Shown here one piece after another: positions 1-10,578 of a DNA stretch of 64,000 nt (its first letter is position 1; each line of letters starts with the position of its first letter). The position numbers and the translations under genes are program-made. The notes below the pieces were generated by a model. The model saw only the letters and a list, made by a program, of their open reading frames with translations, did not search any database and was not told the origin of the DNA. Source of the DNA: Chlorophyllum brunneum (Eukaryota > Basidiomycota > Agaricomycetes > Agaricales > Agaricaceae). The stretch is taken from NCBI GenBank assembly GCA_963576785.1, contig OY756145.1, forward strand, positions 1,922,001-1,986,000, written 5' to 3'.

Positions 1-1935
1 CCTTGCGTCATATGTTCCTCCACATCATTATCATGGCCCTCTATTGACAGCCAATGATAGAGTCTCCCCCGTTATCCAGTATATAAAGCTTTCTAAATAT
101 TTTCCGGCTCACGGACACGGGAACCTCCCAACTGATCCGGTGAACCCACCTAGTTGGCGAACCGCCATGTCCAACCATATTCAGTACTGAAAAGGGCCTC
201 CTTTTACCGCGGGAACCATATACCAACCCAAGTCCACTACCAGCGTCATTGATATGCTCGCCTTCTCTGGGAGCACAACTCAACTCCGCATTCTCACACT
301 CGAACTCAGTCTTATCGCGAGTCCACCCGACACATTACCTGGGGCAGAAGTATAAAGTCGAATTCCGTATCAAGGGATGTCGAATGGATTTCGCAGCATT
401 CACCAATACACGACCGTCTGGCGCTGTCCCTGAATCTCACGGGTCGCTTCGAGCAAGACCAGTCTCGCTGTCCACTCGGCTCATATCTATCGGTCCTCTC
501 ATCCTCATGACTACACAGGATCCTTGTTTGCAGTCAATTTCTCAGATGCAAGCACAGGTTCCGACCCGGCAAAGACGTCGTACCAATATCTTCCAAGTGA
601 AATAGAGCCACCACATCTTGTAACGCAGAGACATCGTGCTAACCTCTGCCATGCCGTGAAACACACCCGTTCCCATCTTTGTACCAGCTCAGGCACCGGA
701 CTAAACCACTGACCTCTGAGAAGCTGCCGTGTTTGTGGACTCTAATCAACTTCGAATGCGGCGGTCGCTTGCAGGGAATATTGGATCTCTTGTATCGCTG
801 GGGAATTAAACGCCCATCAAAAAATAAAATTTCGGTCATGCTGGTTCATCACTGCCAGACACAAACCCTCGAAGTTACCAGGTGTCTCAAATTACCAAGC
901 GGAATGAAGCACCTCCCGCTCGGTCTAAATAACTTGTATATCTCAGCTTCACTGGTAACCACGGGCGTTAATATCGTCCTTAAAATGATCGCGAGTATCA
1001 CTCCAGTCTTCCCAATGATTTTCCCAGGAGCACCCCTTGCTTGCGCATGGCAAAGCTGGCTAAATCATCATGGCACAGGAACCGGCTCTCTCTACGGCTT
1101 GAATCGCCCGTATCTTTCAAAATAAACACCCCTTCCCTTAGCTAAAGTAGTCGGCCTGGATGGAACGGATGGTCCTCGACCCCTGGATTTCATTTTAACC
1201 CATAACACCCGTGGACCTCTTCCGAGACTAGATCCGCTCATCTTATCAGTGAATTTATTAGTTAAACCCTGGCCGTGCTGCGGTTTCATTAGATGTATAC
1301 CCCATCCCGAACGACATTGAGCACAGACCTAGGACTGCTGGTTCCCTCGCTTCGAGACGACAGGGACTGTCAGGCGTCTCGCCTTCCTCCCTCGTTCTCC
1401 TATCAATAAAACCCGATTATTGTTCTCTTGCAATTCACTTGTGCAGGACGACTTTCGTTAACATAGCTGAATCTCCGCGCCACACAGGCAAACCCTTAGA
1501 ACAGCTGGGCCTGATCTGTGTAGATACCTGCAAAAGTGTCACGTCGAAAGCCTGCGAGCGTCCGTGGATCGCACGATCCCCAGCTGTTGGGAGGACTGTG
1601 ACAGGATTGAATGCCGAGGATCGCTTGAGGTAGGTACGAGCATTAGCCTGGCCTTCAACGGCTGTTTCATGATTAAAGGAAGTCGGGCGGCGCACAGAGT
1701 CAAACGGAGACCATCAGTCAGTGTAGACGGCAAGAGCGATAAGTAGGGAGCGAAGATAAAAGCAACCACCTCGGTAGTGCAAGTGCATTCCGGATTAATT
1801 CTGATATATTCAAACTCTAGAACTTGCTATATAATGCTATATGAGTAAGACATCTATACGAATGACGGGGGAGATATTAGAAAGCGTCGAAATGAACAGG
1901 TAGAATGAAGTATGCAGGTGGAATACCCGAACCAA
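1..1935. other. Stretch without a recognisable gene
   Basis: Several short open frames occur on both strands, the longest about 148 codons at 679-1125, but none has a recognisable motif. None can be extended by plausible GT..AG introns into a longer protein that I recognise. Base composition is ordinary for the window. It could hold an unrecognised or decayed gene, or the 3' part of a gene that starts before the window. Confidence 0.4.
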
Positions 1936-2914
1936 TTAATGATGTCGACTCGTATCCTGATTCGATGTTCTCTCCTTCTCGCGGAATGCGGTCCAAGCCT
2001 CCTCGGTCGCAACAGCTATCCGTTCTTTCAAACTCCCGAAACTATCAAGTGCGGGACGGACATCGAGTGAGAATGCAGGTGACCCATCGGGTTCGGGTGG
2101 GGCGGAGTAGTAATCGATTACATAGCGAACTTCTTCGCCAGTCCTTGGTCGTCGGACAACCCAATCGTGGCGATCAAATGGTGGCTCATCTCTAAAATGC
2201 AAGGGCGGTAAGATGTTGTATAAAATACTTGAAAACAGGGGTGTCATGACGTACCCGAAGCGAGAAGGAAGGAGCCAACCGGCTAACATGTAGAGTCGCG
2301 CTTTCGGCGACAATTCGCCCGGACGGCCTTTGAATTTTGCTAATTGTATGTCATTACCACTGGAACAACGCAACAGTAGTTCGTCTGTGAATTCCGGAGG
2401 TCCAAAGTAACAAGAAATTTACACACTCATATTGACGTTTCTCCCACCTCAACACCTCCTGCCAGGCCTGTTCATTGAGGAAGTTGTGGATTTCAACCAT
2501 AACTTCAACATGTTCCTCTGGCGTTTCCCACCCCTTCTTCACAAGAGCATTGTAAAACTGTTGTGGCGAAGGGTACTCCCATTTCTCCGTTCCGTCCCTC
2601 GGAATTGAGGACTCGGTCCGCTCCATTGGCAATTCCATTGACTGGCCAGGTTGCCGAGCATTGGCGAGATTGGGCATTTGGTTCAGCGGGTTCAATTTTC
2701 CGTGATCAATGGGACATTGCGCTGGCTTATGGATTGAGGTTTCGTGTTCAACTGGGTATTGTGCGATTTTTGAATGCGCGGCTTGTGCCTGTATCTGAGT
2801 GTGGTCAACGGGACACTTGGCAGCGGTAGGTGCTGGCACGTTCTCCTTGTGCATGGGACATCCTGAGGGTACCGGAGGATTCTCCAGGGTGGTTTTAGAT
2901 GCCGTCTGTCCCAT
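1936..2914 (-). CDS. CYC3: Cytochrome c haem lyase (holocytochrome c synthase)
   Basis: Attaches haem covalently to the CXXCH motif of apocytochrome c (or c1) in the mitochondrial intermembrane space. Proposed exons (minus strand) are 2914-2427, 2359-2255 and 2191-1936, giving 282 aa. Splice ends are GTGTGT/TTCCAG and GTACGT/TTTTAG. The start is placed at MGQTASK; an upstream in-frame Met gives a less typical N-terminus. The N-terminal third carries Cys-Pro haem-binding motifs: CPMHK, CPVDH and CPIDH, plus one where Cys is Tyr (YPVEH). The conserved core follows: NEQAWQEVLRWE, KFKGRPGELSPKAR, PPFDRHDWVVRR with the active-site His, and EVRYVIDYY. These are diagnostic of the family. Whether it acts on cytochrome c (CYC3), c1 (CYT2) or both cannot be told from sequence. 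Confidence 0.93.
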
Positions 2915-3228
2915 TGAGTAGGATGTGAGAGTCCTTTGCTTGGAGTATGTGACAAGTTGGATGTGGACGGATTGCACTCCAGTCCCGATCACGTTGGCGA
3001 ATAACCACGTGACGACATATTCCTACAGCCATGAAGTTTTGAAGACCCGGTGAGTATATTTACAGCTAACCGACGCAACTACGCCTATTGACAGGAGTGT
3101 GATTCAAGGTGGTGTATGAAGGTGTCTGAATCAGTCCGGTGTGTGTAATAGGTGGATCCCAGTGTGACGAGATAGTGAGTATTATTTCTAATACACCCAT
3201 TTTCTCCGGCTCCAAGCAATATCTTCAA

Positions 3229-3272
3229 GACAGTTTGAGATGTTGTAATAGACGGTTTGAGATGTTGTAATA
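3229..3272. repeat. Two-copy 22-bp tandem repeat
   Basis: The unit gacagtttgagatgttgtaa plus ta occurs twice back to back, with a single difference (gaca/gacg) near its start. No function is apparent. Confidence 0.85.
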
Positions 3273-3676
3273 CACAGTGATGAGACTGAGAACATCGAAG
3301 GATCCAGGCCTCAGACTTAACTTACCTTCATCATAGATCAAGAGCCAAATACCTTCAGGCAAGTCTTAACCTTAATCAAAGATCCGGCGTTGGAGGATGT
3401 CTCCGCTGAATGTTGAACGTCGAGCTTCCATCAGAGGCAATACTGGGGTGTGCCTGAAACTCTGCCCGAATTCAACTTGAAGCACCATACCCTGTACTCC
3501 CAGGCCAGGATCCGACACTGCAAGTGTTCGTGCCTACGCGGCTGTATAATACTCAGGAGCTTGTTAACACTGAGTAAAAATACATACCCGGTCATTGAGC
3601 CCGGTGCTTGCCAAATGTATATTTGCAATGAAGGACAAGCTGATGGATCAGGAAATCGATCGTTGATCATAGGATT

Positions 3677-3710
3677 ATGGAAAGCCGGAGCACCTTGCTG
3701 CCAAGACTTA
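3677..3710 (+). repeat. Left arm of 34-bp exact inverted repeat
   Basis: These 34 bases are the exact reverse complement of 9357-9390. A weaker match (a cag.gacccc core with gaps) may continue inward for about 15 bases. The arms have normal GC content and sit just outside the AT-rich island. They could be terminal repeats of an old element, or two inverted copies of a dispersed repeat. Confidence 0.85.
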
Positions 3711-5310
3711 CCGCTTTCGGCAGAGACCCCAGGAACTTTGTCACATGACATGCCATGTCAGACATAAAAAACATATTAAACTTTTTTCAATATATTTATG
3801 AGTCCACAACTGATTATTGTGCAAATGTGACGTAGCACCTTGTAACACTATATAGCACTATGTACCAACATGTACTAGAATATATAGACCAAGAAAATTT
3901 ACATCCCATGCTACTTCTGTGCAAATACATAAGACAGTTATTATAAGATGTTGTACTATATACCTTTATGACCCTAATATTTGTTGAAGTTTTGGACATA
4001 TTCTAGAAATAGACTATGAGGTCATTATGATAATAATAGACTGATCCGTTACTTTCCAGTAACTTCAATTCCATAGTAACTTCCTATGAGTTGCTCTGCA
4101 TACAATGAGAGTCATAAGTACTTGATAGATTATTCTACATAGAACCAATGACTAGTACAATACGTTCCGCAGTACTCTGCAGGCACTACGCTGCAGTTAA
4201 AGGGAGTCATAAGAAACAATCTATGCATTACTAGTATTTTATGTAGTATGACTCGCCTATGCTTCAATATGTATATAAACCCTATGTAGCAGACCTAGTT
4301 CTGCATCTTGTTCAATCGAACAACCTCTTTATCATCGCTTATCTTCTACTATACAACACCAGTCTCAATCTCCTCGACTTTGACTTGTCTACCTCTGACA
4401 CTGACCTCTTTATTACCCATATCTGTCTATCCAAATTACCTTTCTATAGGTATCAGATAGAAGTGTATTATCTTGGTGAGTAGACCCTACATTCTCTCCC
4501 ACTGCGTTTACTGCTGCCCCCAGCAAACAACTTGTTACAGTCGTTTCCTCAACAATATTGACATTTATCTCTCTGCTGGGGCCCACATAGACTATAATCT
4601 TATTATAACAAGTGTTTGCAAATGAAAGGCCATCCCAATAGATTTGAAATGCCTGCATGAGCCCTACTTCTTTTCTAGCCTTCAGCAGAATGTGAGCACT
4701 TGCAAATGCATTATTGAAGCAGTCAAAAAAATGGATTATTGTTGTTATTTGCACTTACTAGTTGTATTCCATATGGCTAGCTCTTCAGTCTATTATTTAT
4801 ATAATATTCATTATCAAGGCCATGCCCTCTAACTCACATTATACACCTTTCTCTCATGTATTTCATGAGCTGACTGATCACTGTCACTCCAATTATGCTA
4901 CTAGACATTACTAAGCAGTGTTTCAAGAGACTCTTATATCTATTATTACTTGTAGGTCTTAGAGTTTGCTACCCAGACATTTAGTATATAAAGCAGCATA
5001 TATTCTCTTATGTTTTTTTAGACAATTTACTCAATTTCTACCCTCACTCTATTCAACTACACAGTAACTCTTACTTAGTAACTTTACTATCTACTAACTA
5101 CTTTATTAGTAAGTTAGATTATCTATCTATCACTATCTGACATGGTCTTTCTAGCCTATCCCTCTAATATGACTTGATCAGTTTCATACTCTATTGAAGG
5201 CTTCTATATATAGGTTCATAGCTTGAACAGTGCAGTGGTACAGATCTGATTGCTTACAAATCTAATTGCTAATTATGTCCATTTTTAGACTATAATATCT
5301 TTTCCTATGT

Positions 5311-5350
5311 CTGTTGTACTTAGCTCTATTCTGTTGTACTTAGCTCTATC
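5311..5350. repeat. Two-copy 20-bp tandem repeat
   Basis: A 20-base unit beginning ctgttgtacttagctctat is repeated immediately, differing only in its last base. It lies inside the AT-rich island. Confidence 0.85.
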
Positions 5351-5403
5351 CCTATTTTCTCTGGATCTGCCAATTATAATGAGTGAGCAGACTGAATACA
5401 AGA

Positions 5404-5990
5404 TGCCCTTACCTTGGTCTCTGCCAATAGTACTTCCATCTTAGGTGATAAGTATTTACTAATACCTATGTTACAAATATATACTCTTATCTCTGCCTAT
5501 GCAATTGACCTGGCACCAACTGGTCTAGTGGCAATTGAATATGCTACTCATATTTGGCTACATCAGAGAGTATACTCAATTATCAAAAGTAAACTATTTG
5601 CCAAAATGATCAAAGAGAATCTCCCTAATGTCAACAGCATATAGGTGTACCTTTATACTGCATATGGTATAGAAAGTATTTCAGGGCTATACTCAAGACA
5701 ATCTACTTCTGTCTCTATTCAAATGAAGACCTTTTCAGCCCAATTGCCAAGCTCACTGTTTTTTACAAATAGCTTGATACTAATGACAATTGTACTATTC
5801 CAGAGATCATCAAAGCAATGATCCTTCTTTCCAGAATTTTCAACTTCTGGAATATCATTACTCCTTTCCTCACCATCAATACTCAGATTTTAGCCATTAC
5901 CTTTGTATTGGTCTGAGGATCTATTATGAACCATTGGTTAATACTTAAGGCAAACCAATTGGTTAATAAGTTTTCTAGTATAAAACTTCA
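5404..5990 (+). pseudogene. Broken protein-like frame in AT-rich island
   Basis: The first part (5414-5641) is open and reads like a structured protein (LAPTGLVAIEYATHIW). After it, a second plus-strand frame continues with Lys/Ile/Phe-rich text (SRIFNFWNIITPFLTI) broken by stops. A frameshift near 5640 would join the two. I do not recognise the family. The entry rests on amino-acid texture and the long nearly open frames, so it is tentative. Confidence 0.4.
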
Positions 5991-6015
5991 AGGCATACTC
6001 CCATGTTATCAGAAA

Positions 6016-6105
6016 CAGTAGTAGTAGCAATATGATCTCCTACAGAAGCAGTAGCAGCAAGAGCAGTAGCAGCACCCTTAGTAGTAGCAGCAATAGCAAC
6101 TGCCA
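6016..6105. repeat. Imperfect CAG/TAG trinucleotide repeat
   Basis: Runs of cagtag/cagcag-like triplets with interruptions span about 90 bases. Read on the minus strand they give the Ala/Thr- or Leu-rich low-complexity open frames seen here, which are not evidence of a gene. Confidence 0.75.
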
Positions 6106-7216
6106 TAGCAATAGTCTTAGGGAGAAGGAAGAAAAAGAGACAATACAGAGTAAGGGGCACCAACAAGAGCCAAGAGTTTGTTGAAAATCAGATATTAGAT
6201 GTTGATTAAGAGTTGAGTACTGATTATGTATGTTAATCTTTTGATACTCCAACTAGTATTAACTTAAACTATGGTATGCTCTGTATGGTCATAAGGTACC
6301 TTTTTAAGAGTTTGGTTAGAGTTAAGGACAGAAAAAGCTGGTGGAGCTTAACAAAGCCAAGGATAATGAATATAAAGTAAGACTTGTATATACCTATAGT
6401 TAAATATGGAATTTCTGTTAAGTTCTTAAGTAGTCATCAGTCCAGGCAGGCTTTATGAATTAGAAGTGCTCTATAGCAAAGGGTAATACTAGAGTAAGAA
6501 ATCCAGTATTGGCTAAATGGCTAGCTAATAAATATTTCACAGACTGTAGACATTTCCAGCAAAAAGAAATTATCCAAATATAGTCAATTATTTACTAAAT
6601 CAACTAGTTGTGGAATGCTACACTTCCTAATCCAGTTGGCAAGTAAATTAAGTGATACAGATGACTTAAAAATATGGCTTGTACTACTACAAAAGCCTTT
6701 GAGTACTATAACTCCCTCAACTCTACCTTTGATAAGCTTGTGTCTCCAGTAGCTCTGAAAACTCCCAAAAAAACTTTGCTAGTCAAAGCTGTGACAATGT
6801 CCAACATAGAACTTTTAGCAAAAGATATTAAGATAATTGCCAGTTATATTAGGCTTGGTAGTAGCATATTGGAGGTAAATTATCATTGAGGTAAGTTGAG
6901 TCTGTACACTATAAATTACATACTGATTTGTTACTTTGTTAGTTGTGACTTTTTGAATAGAACAGGTCCAAATGTAGACTATTGACCAACTTTCTTGGAT
7001 GGATCTGATTATCAAGAAACTGAAGCTGTTCTTAGTCCTTATTGAGAAAGCTAGTCCAGGTTCCTTACTTTACAATCTACATAATATATTAGACTAGAGC
7101 AGCATAAAGATTGCAATTAAGGTCTTACTTTGAAACTATTCTATTCTCAATAGTAGCAAAGATAAGATTGTTACTCTCAAATGTTTAATTCTCAAGATGT
7201 TTACAAAGAAACTGTT

Positions 7217-7852
7217 ATGTCTGAACCTCAAACCTACATCAGAGGTTACAACAAGTTTCCAGAAGTAATACCACTCATCCCACCACCACGATCCAATGAC
7301 GCTGTTATTAATTCTCTACTTTAACTAGCCTGGAAATATGCACTATACTTACATGTATGTGACACTGATGGACTCTACTTATGCACCATCGAGAACAACC
7401 TCTATGGTGCCTGGAATAATGGTTGGAAAGCATGACTGACTACCAAAGAAACTATGTAGTATATCCACTCCTACATGTATACTTGTAGTCTAGCACTCGA
7501 AGTACTCATTCACCAATAAATTGCTAATGGAATCTATTGCATAGAAATATGACCTAGAAACTTATCACCAGATGACAAACCTGCTGTACCCAGTAGTAAC
7601 AGCAACAATTCTCCCCATCCACTATTGCAATCTACTCAAGCCTTTGTTGAGTCACCAGAGTCTTATCTTTTCAAAGAACTAATCACATCTACATCATCCC
7701 TATTATCTGACTCTAATTATCCTATGGATGTAGTTTTTCCATTACCACCGTCATTATCATTGCCCTCTACCACTTTGCCCTGCACGTCTTGTGATTGCAG
7801 CTATTCCAATGAATCTTCATCATTGTCATCTGAGATCTCTGAGGATGAGTAA
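7217..7852 (+). pseudogene. Stop-riddled reading frame in AT-rich island
   Basis: One frame runs from an ATG at 7217 to a stop after 7849 and is interrupted by five in-frame stops: TAA, TGA, TAG, TAA and TGA. Between them the translation looks like real protein, for example LAWKYALYLHVCDTDG, TIENNLYGAWNNGWKA and PRNLSPDDKPAV, ending in an acidic Ser-rich tail (SSSLSSEISEDE). Every stop is one C-to-T change from CAA, CAG or CGA. The pattern fits a gene killed by cytosine transitions. The family is unknown to me. Confidence 0.55.
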
Positions 7853-8364
7853 GCACTCATCCATTTCACCTTCATCAGTTTCACTTTGCTCTATATTTTA
7901 TCTTTATCAGTTTCACGTTTATCTTTAGTAGTGTTTCACCTTGAGTTTCATATCTATCAGTTTCACATTGTGAAATGTGTTTCAGTCTCATTATCTATAC
8001 TCCATAGTATTTATAGAAAAGAAGTAGTTAGTATAAATAGCTGACTATATTAGGAAGTCAAAGCTTAAGCTTTGATCTTCTACAAGGATAGCTTTTTTGA
8101 TCGCCCAAGAAGAGTTTCCGTTGACAGTTACTGTCAATCAATAGAAGATTGCTTAACTGCTTATTCTCTACTCACCCTCATCACTCAGAGCTATGAGATA
8201 AATGGGATTCCTATTTCTTGGTTGAGTAATGACAGTTTGATAATATTTGCTTATCCAGTTACTTGGCTGAGATAAGTATTAAGGTCATACCCTAGAGGTC
8301 ACATCCTCTTTGATTGCCCTTAGTAGCCAAATCCATAACAGAAACTGAGAGCTATAAAGACTAT

Positions 8365-8520
8365 GAAGCCCTTTGGGGCAGTAGTTCAACTGTTTGCTCT
8401 ATTTATATTGGCTAATGAGTATTACAAAGTAGAAAAGAAGGCAAGGCAGTTAGGTTAGATAGACTGCCTGCTGGACATTACCTATGCCTTTATTGATGCT
8501 CATATGAAGAAATAATGAAA
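8365..8520 (+). pseudogene. Short broken frame in AT-rich island
   Basis: A plus-strand frame reads PFGAVVQLFALFILANEYY, then a Lys-rich segment, one TAG stop, then DCLLDITYAFIDAHMKK before TAA TGA. The texture is protein-like and the TAG is one transition from CAG. It may belong to the same decayed element as 7217-7852. No family is recognised. Confidence 0.35.
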
Positions 8521-9219
8521 GGTACCACCCTTCATCATTCCTTATTTGCAGTTTGTAGATATAGAAATTAGGAACAGTAATAAAGGTTAAGATTCCATAA
8601 CATATCTACTAGAAGAATATATTGATACCTCTGAGGGAATATATTCACAATAAGTCCTTGGAACTATTGTCTAGTCTTTTGCTAGGGAAGTACTATATTG
8701 TAGACTTTCTTTACTTTACCCAATATGTATAATACAAGGTTACAGAAGGAATGGTGTTTGTTTCCAATTATCAGGGTAGGTATTTTCCCTCTATCCTCAG
8801 GTTGATGTTACTAACATGGGGTCAGGTAGAGGCAAATTTTTGCTGACAGACCCATAGATTATGACTCACTTATAAGTGTTCTATCATGTATAATGAATAT
8901 AACAAGTAAATGAATGCCTAGAGATCTGGAAGAGCACTTTTTTGGAAATAGGAACATTAGGCATATAGTAGAGCTCTTTCTTTGTAATCACAAATGCAAC
9001 AAATACTGTGAATGGTTTGCTTTTCAAGACTTGTAGTTCAGTGTACTAAAATGGTGTATAATCATATATATACTCTCATTCAAAAATATAATATATTTTA
9101 TAGTCTAGATAAAAGTATATGCATGAGAGTATATGTATGCAAACTTGTAGATATAGTGGAGCATGCAGCAAGATCAAATACTACAGGACAACTGGGAGTA
9201 TTCTCTTGTGTGTGATGAG

Positions 9220-9249
9220 GTGACACACAGCCAGTTTTCTGTGTGTCAC
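9220..9249. other. Perfect 11-bp inverted repeat (hairpin)
   Basis: gtgacacacag at 9220-9230 and ctgtgtgtcac at 9239-9249 are exact reverse complements around an 8-base spacer. The hairpin lies at the right edge of the AT-rich island, about 110 bases inside the right 34-bp arm. No T-run follows directly. Confidence 0.8.
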
Positions 9250-9356
9250 ACATGATATAAATATGATCATTGTTGTCATGTGTACCGTATTTGGAGGTGT
9301 AGTCACATTGTGCCTTCATGTTTCTCTTTTTGGTAGTTATTTGCGGGGTCCTGTCA

Positions 9357-9390
9357 TAAGTCTTGGCAGCAAGGTGCTCCGGCTTTCCAT
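9357..9390 (-). repeat. Right arm of 34-bp exact inverted repeat
   Basis: Exact reverse complement of 3677-3710, positioned about 20 bases outside the AT-rich island. Sequence outward of the two arms does not match, so the repeat has a defined outer edge here. Confidence 0.85.
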
Positions 9391-10578
9391 ATTGATTGAG
9401 CCCCCTTACGACCCCAGTGAACCACTTCGACCACCTGCTTCCAAAAGCTCATATTGCGCCGATAGACCCTCAATCTCAATCACACCTTCACAAATATTGA
9501 ACTGGAACCATGCTAGTACGTCTGTTCTAGTTCGACGGCATTGTGTAGTGAGTACAAACACCCTGATCCCAAAATACAAATATGGTAAATATACTATTTT
9601 GTCGATTGACCTCTCTTCTTTGCGTGTTGCCGTGATAAATTGGTAGAACAGAACGGCACCAGAGCTTGGGCGCCTGTATGACAGCAAGACCCAGCGGACG
9701 ATTCTCATTTTATGAAGCCTCAGGCAATGTGCGGGAAAAACTCTGGGGGAAATTGGCACGGAAAAACGCTAATTCGACCCAACAAACGAAGTGACGTGAT
9801 GTAGCTGCTGCCGATAGCGAATGAGGCGAGGCAACTAGCCGGTCGTAGCTTGGCGGTGGAAGCAAACATCACAACAACTAGCGGCCCTGGTCAGCACCAC
9901 ATGCAGGATGAAAGCTTGGTGTTATTGTTGTTTCTACCAGATTGAACGATGGGGAGAAGCAGTTAACGCGGGTCTGACTATCGCCGGGTGTGTGTGGGTA
10001 TGCAAGACAAGGTCCCGACGAACAGGTTAATAGTATAGTTAGGGACACTTACAGGACATAGGGACACTGAGAAGCGGTTTTTTCCGAGTCCATTTGGCGT
10101 GATCCGCCTAGGAAGGTTGCCCCAAAAGGCCACCCGGCCCTGACCGTCGAACAAGTGAGCGTGTCTGCACCTTGGAGGGAAGATCCACGAGATGAAGAAA
10201 GCCCCCGCAGGATTTGGGTTGCAATGGCCAGAACAGAAAAATCCGAAGCGTGCGTGAGTAGGAACACACAGTAACTGACATGGGAAGCACATGAATGATG
10301 GACATGCGACAGGGAATTTAGCATGGAGTTCGAGTGGCAAAGGCCATGGGGAGGTGTGGGTATCGGCGCTGGCCTTATGATCCAGTCTTGGCTCTGCCAA
10401 AAATGGAACCAGACAATCTGGGATTGATCTTGGTGCCATTAATAGACACATGGTTCGCTGCGAACTGGTTTTCGTCCCATGTAAACTGAAGTTGCCTTAA
10501 GTATATAAATGCCAACCTTCGCTCAACTGATACCCATTCGCACCTACTTCCCCGCCTTTTCCTCCCCAGACTAGCAAA
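9391..10578. other. Intergenic stretch upstream of the hexose transporter
   Basis: Composition returns to normal. Open frames at 9406-9759 and 9978-10451 (minus) lack recognisable motifs and are probably chance. The last few hundred bases should be the transporter promoter. Confidence 0.5.
10502..10509 (+). promoter_or_regulatory. TATA-like box of the hexose transporter
   Basis: TATATAAA lies about 70 bases before the ATG at 10579, followed by a pyrimidine-rich leader (ttcctccccag). Spacing fits a core promoter of a highly expressed fungal gene. No transcription start is shown by the sequence itself. Confidence 0.6.

Larger units (their letters stand above)
2915..3766. other. Intergenic stretch upstream of the haem lyase
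   Basis: No gene recognised. A 22-bp unit is repeated in tandem, with one mismatch, at 3229-3250 and 3251-3272. The left arm of the inverted repeat that brackets the AT-rich island lies at 3677-3710. The open frames at 3431-3767 on both strands resemble no family I know. The first 100-200 bases should include the promoter of the haem lyase. Confidence 0.5.
3767..9335. mobile_element. AT-rich island, probably a decayed mobile element
   Basis: Composition changes sharply near 3767 and back near 9335; the inside is strongly AT-rich compared with both flanks. It holds no intact gene but carries protein-like frames broken by stops. On the plus strand, one runs about 5404-6000, one about 8365-8520, and one 7217-7852 with five internal stops. 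These stops are TAA, TGA and TAG, each one C-to-T change from Gln or Arg codons. I could not match the remnants to a transposase, integrase or reverse transcriptase. Calling it a mobile element is inference from decay, composition and the flanking inverted repeat. An AT-rich segment of other origin, for example transferred or organellar DNA, is an alternative. Confidence 0.55.

Noticed and set aside
6001..6110. Possible CRISPR-like array
   Set aside because: The repeats are interrupted triplets without regular spacers, and the host is a eukaryote.
6040..6252. Leu-rich frame resembling a membrane helix
   Set aside because: Produced by the imperfect CAG/TAG triplet repeat read on the minus strand, inside the AT island.
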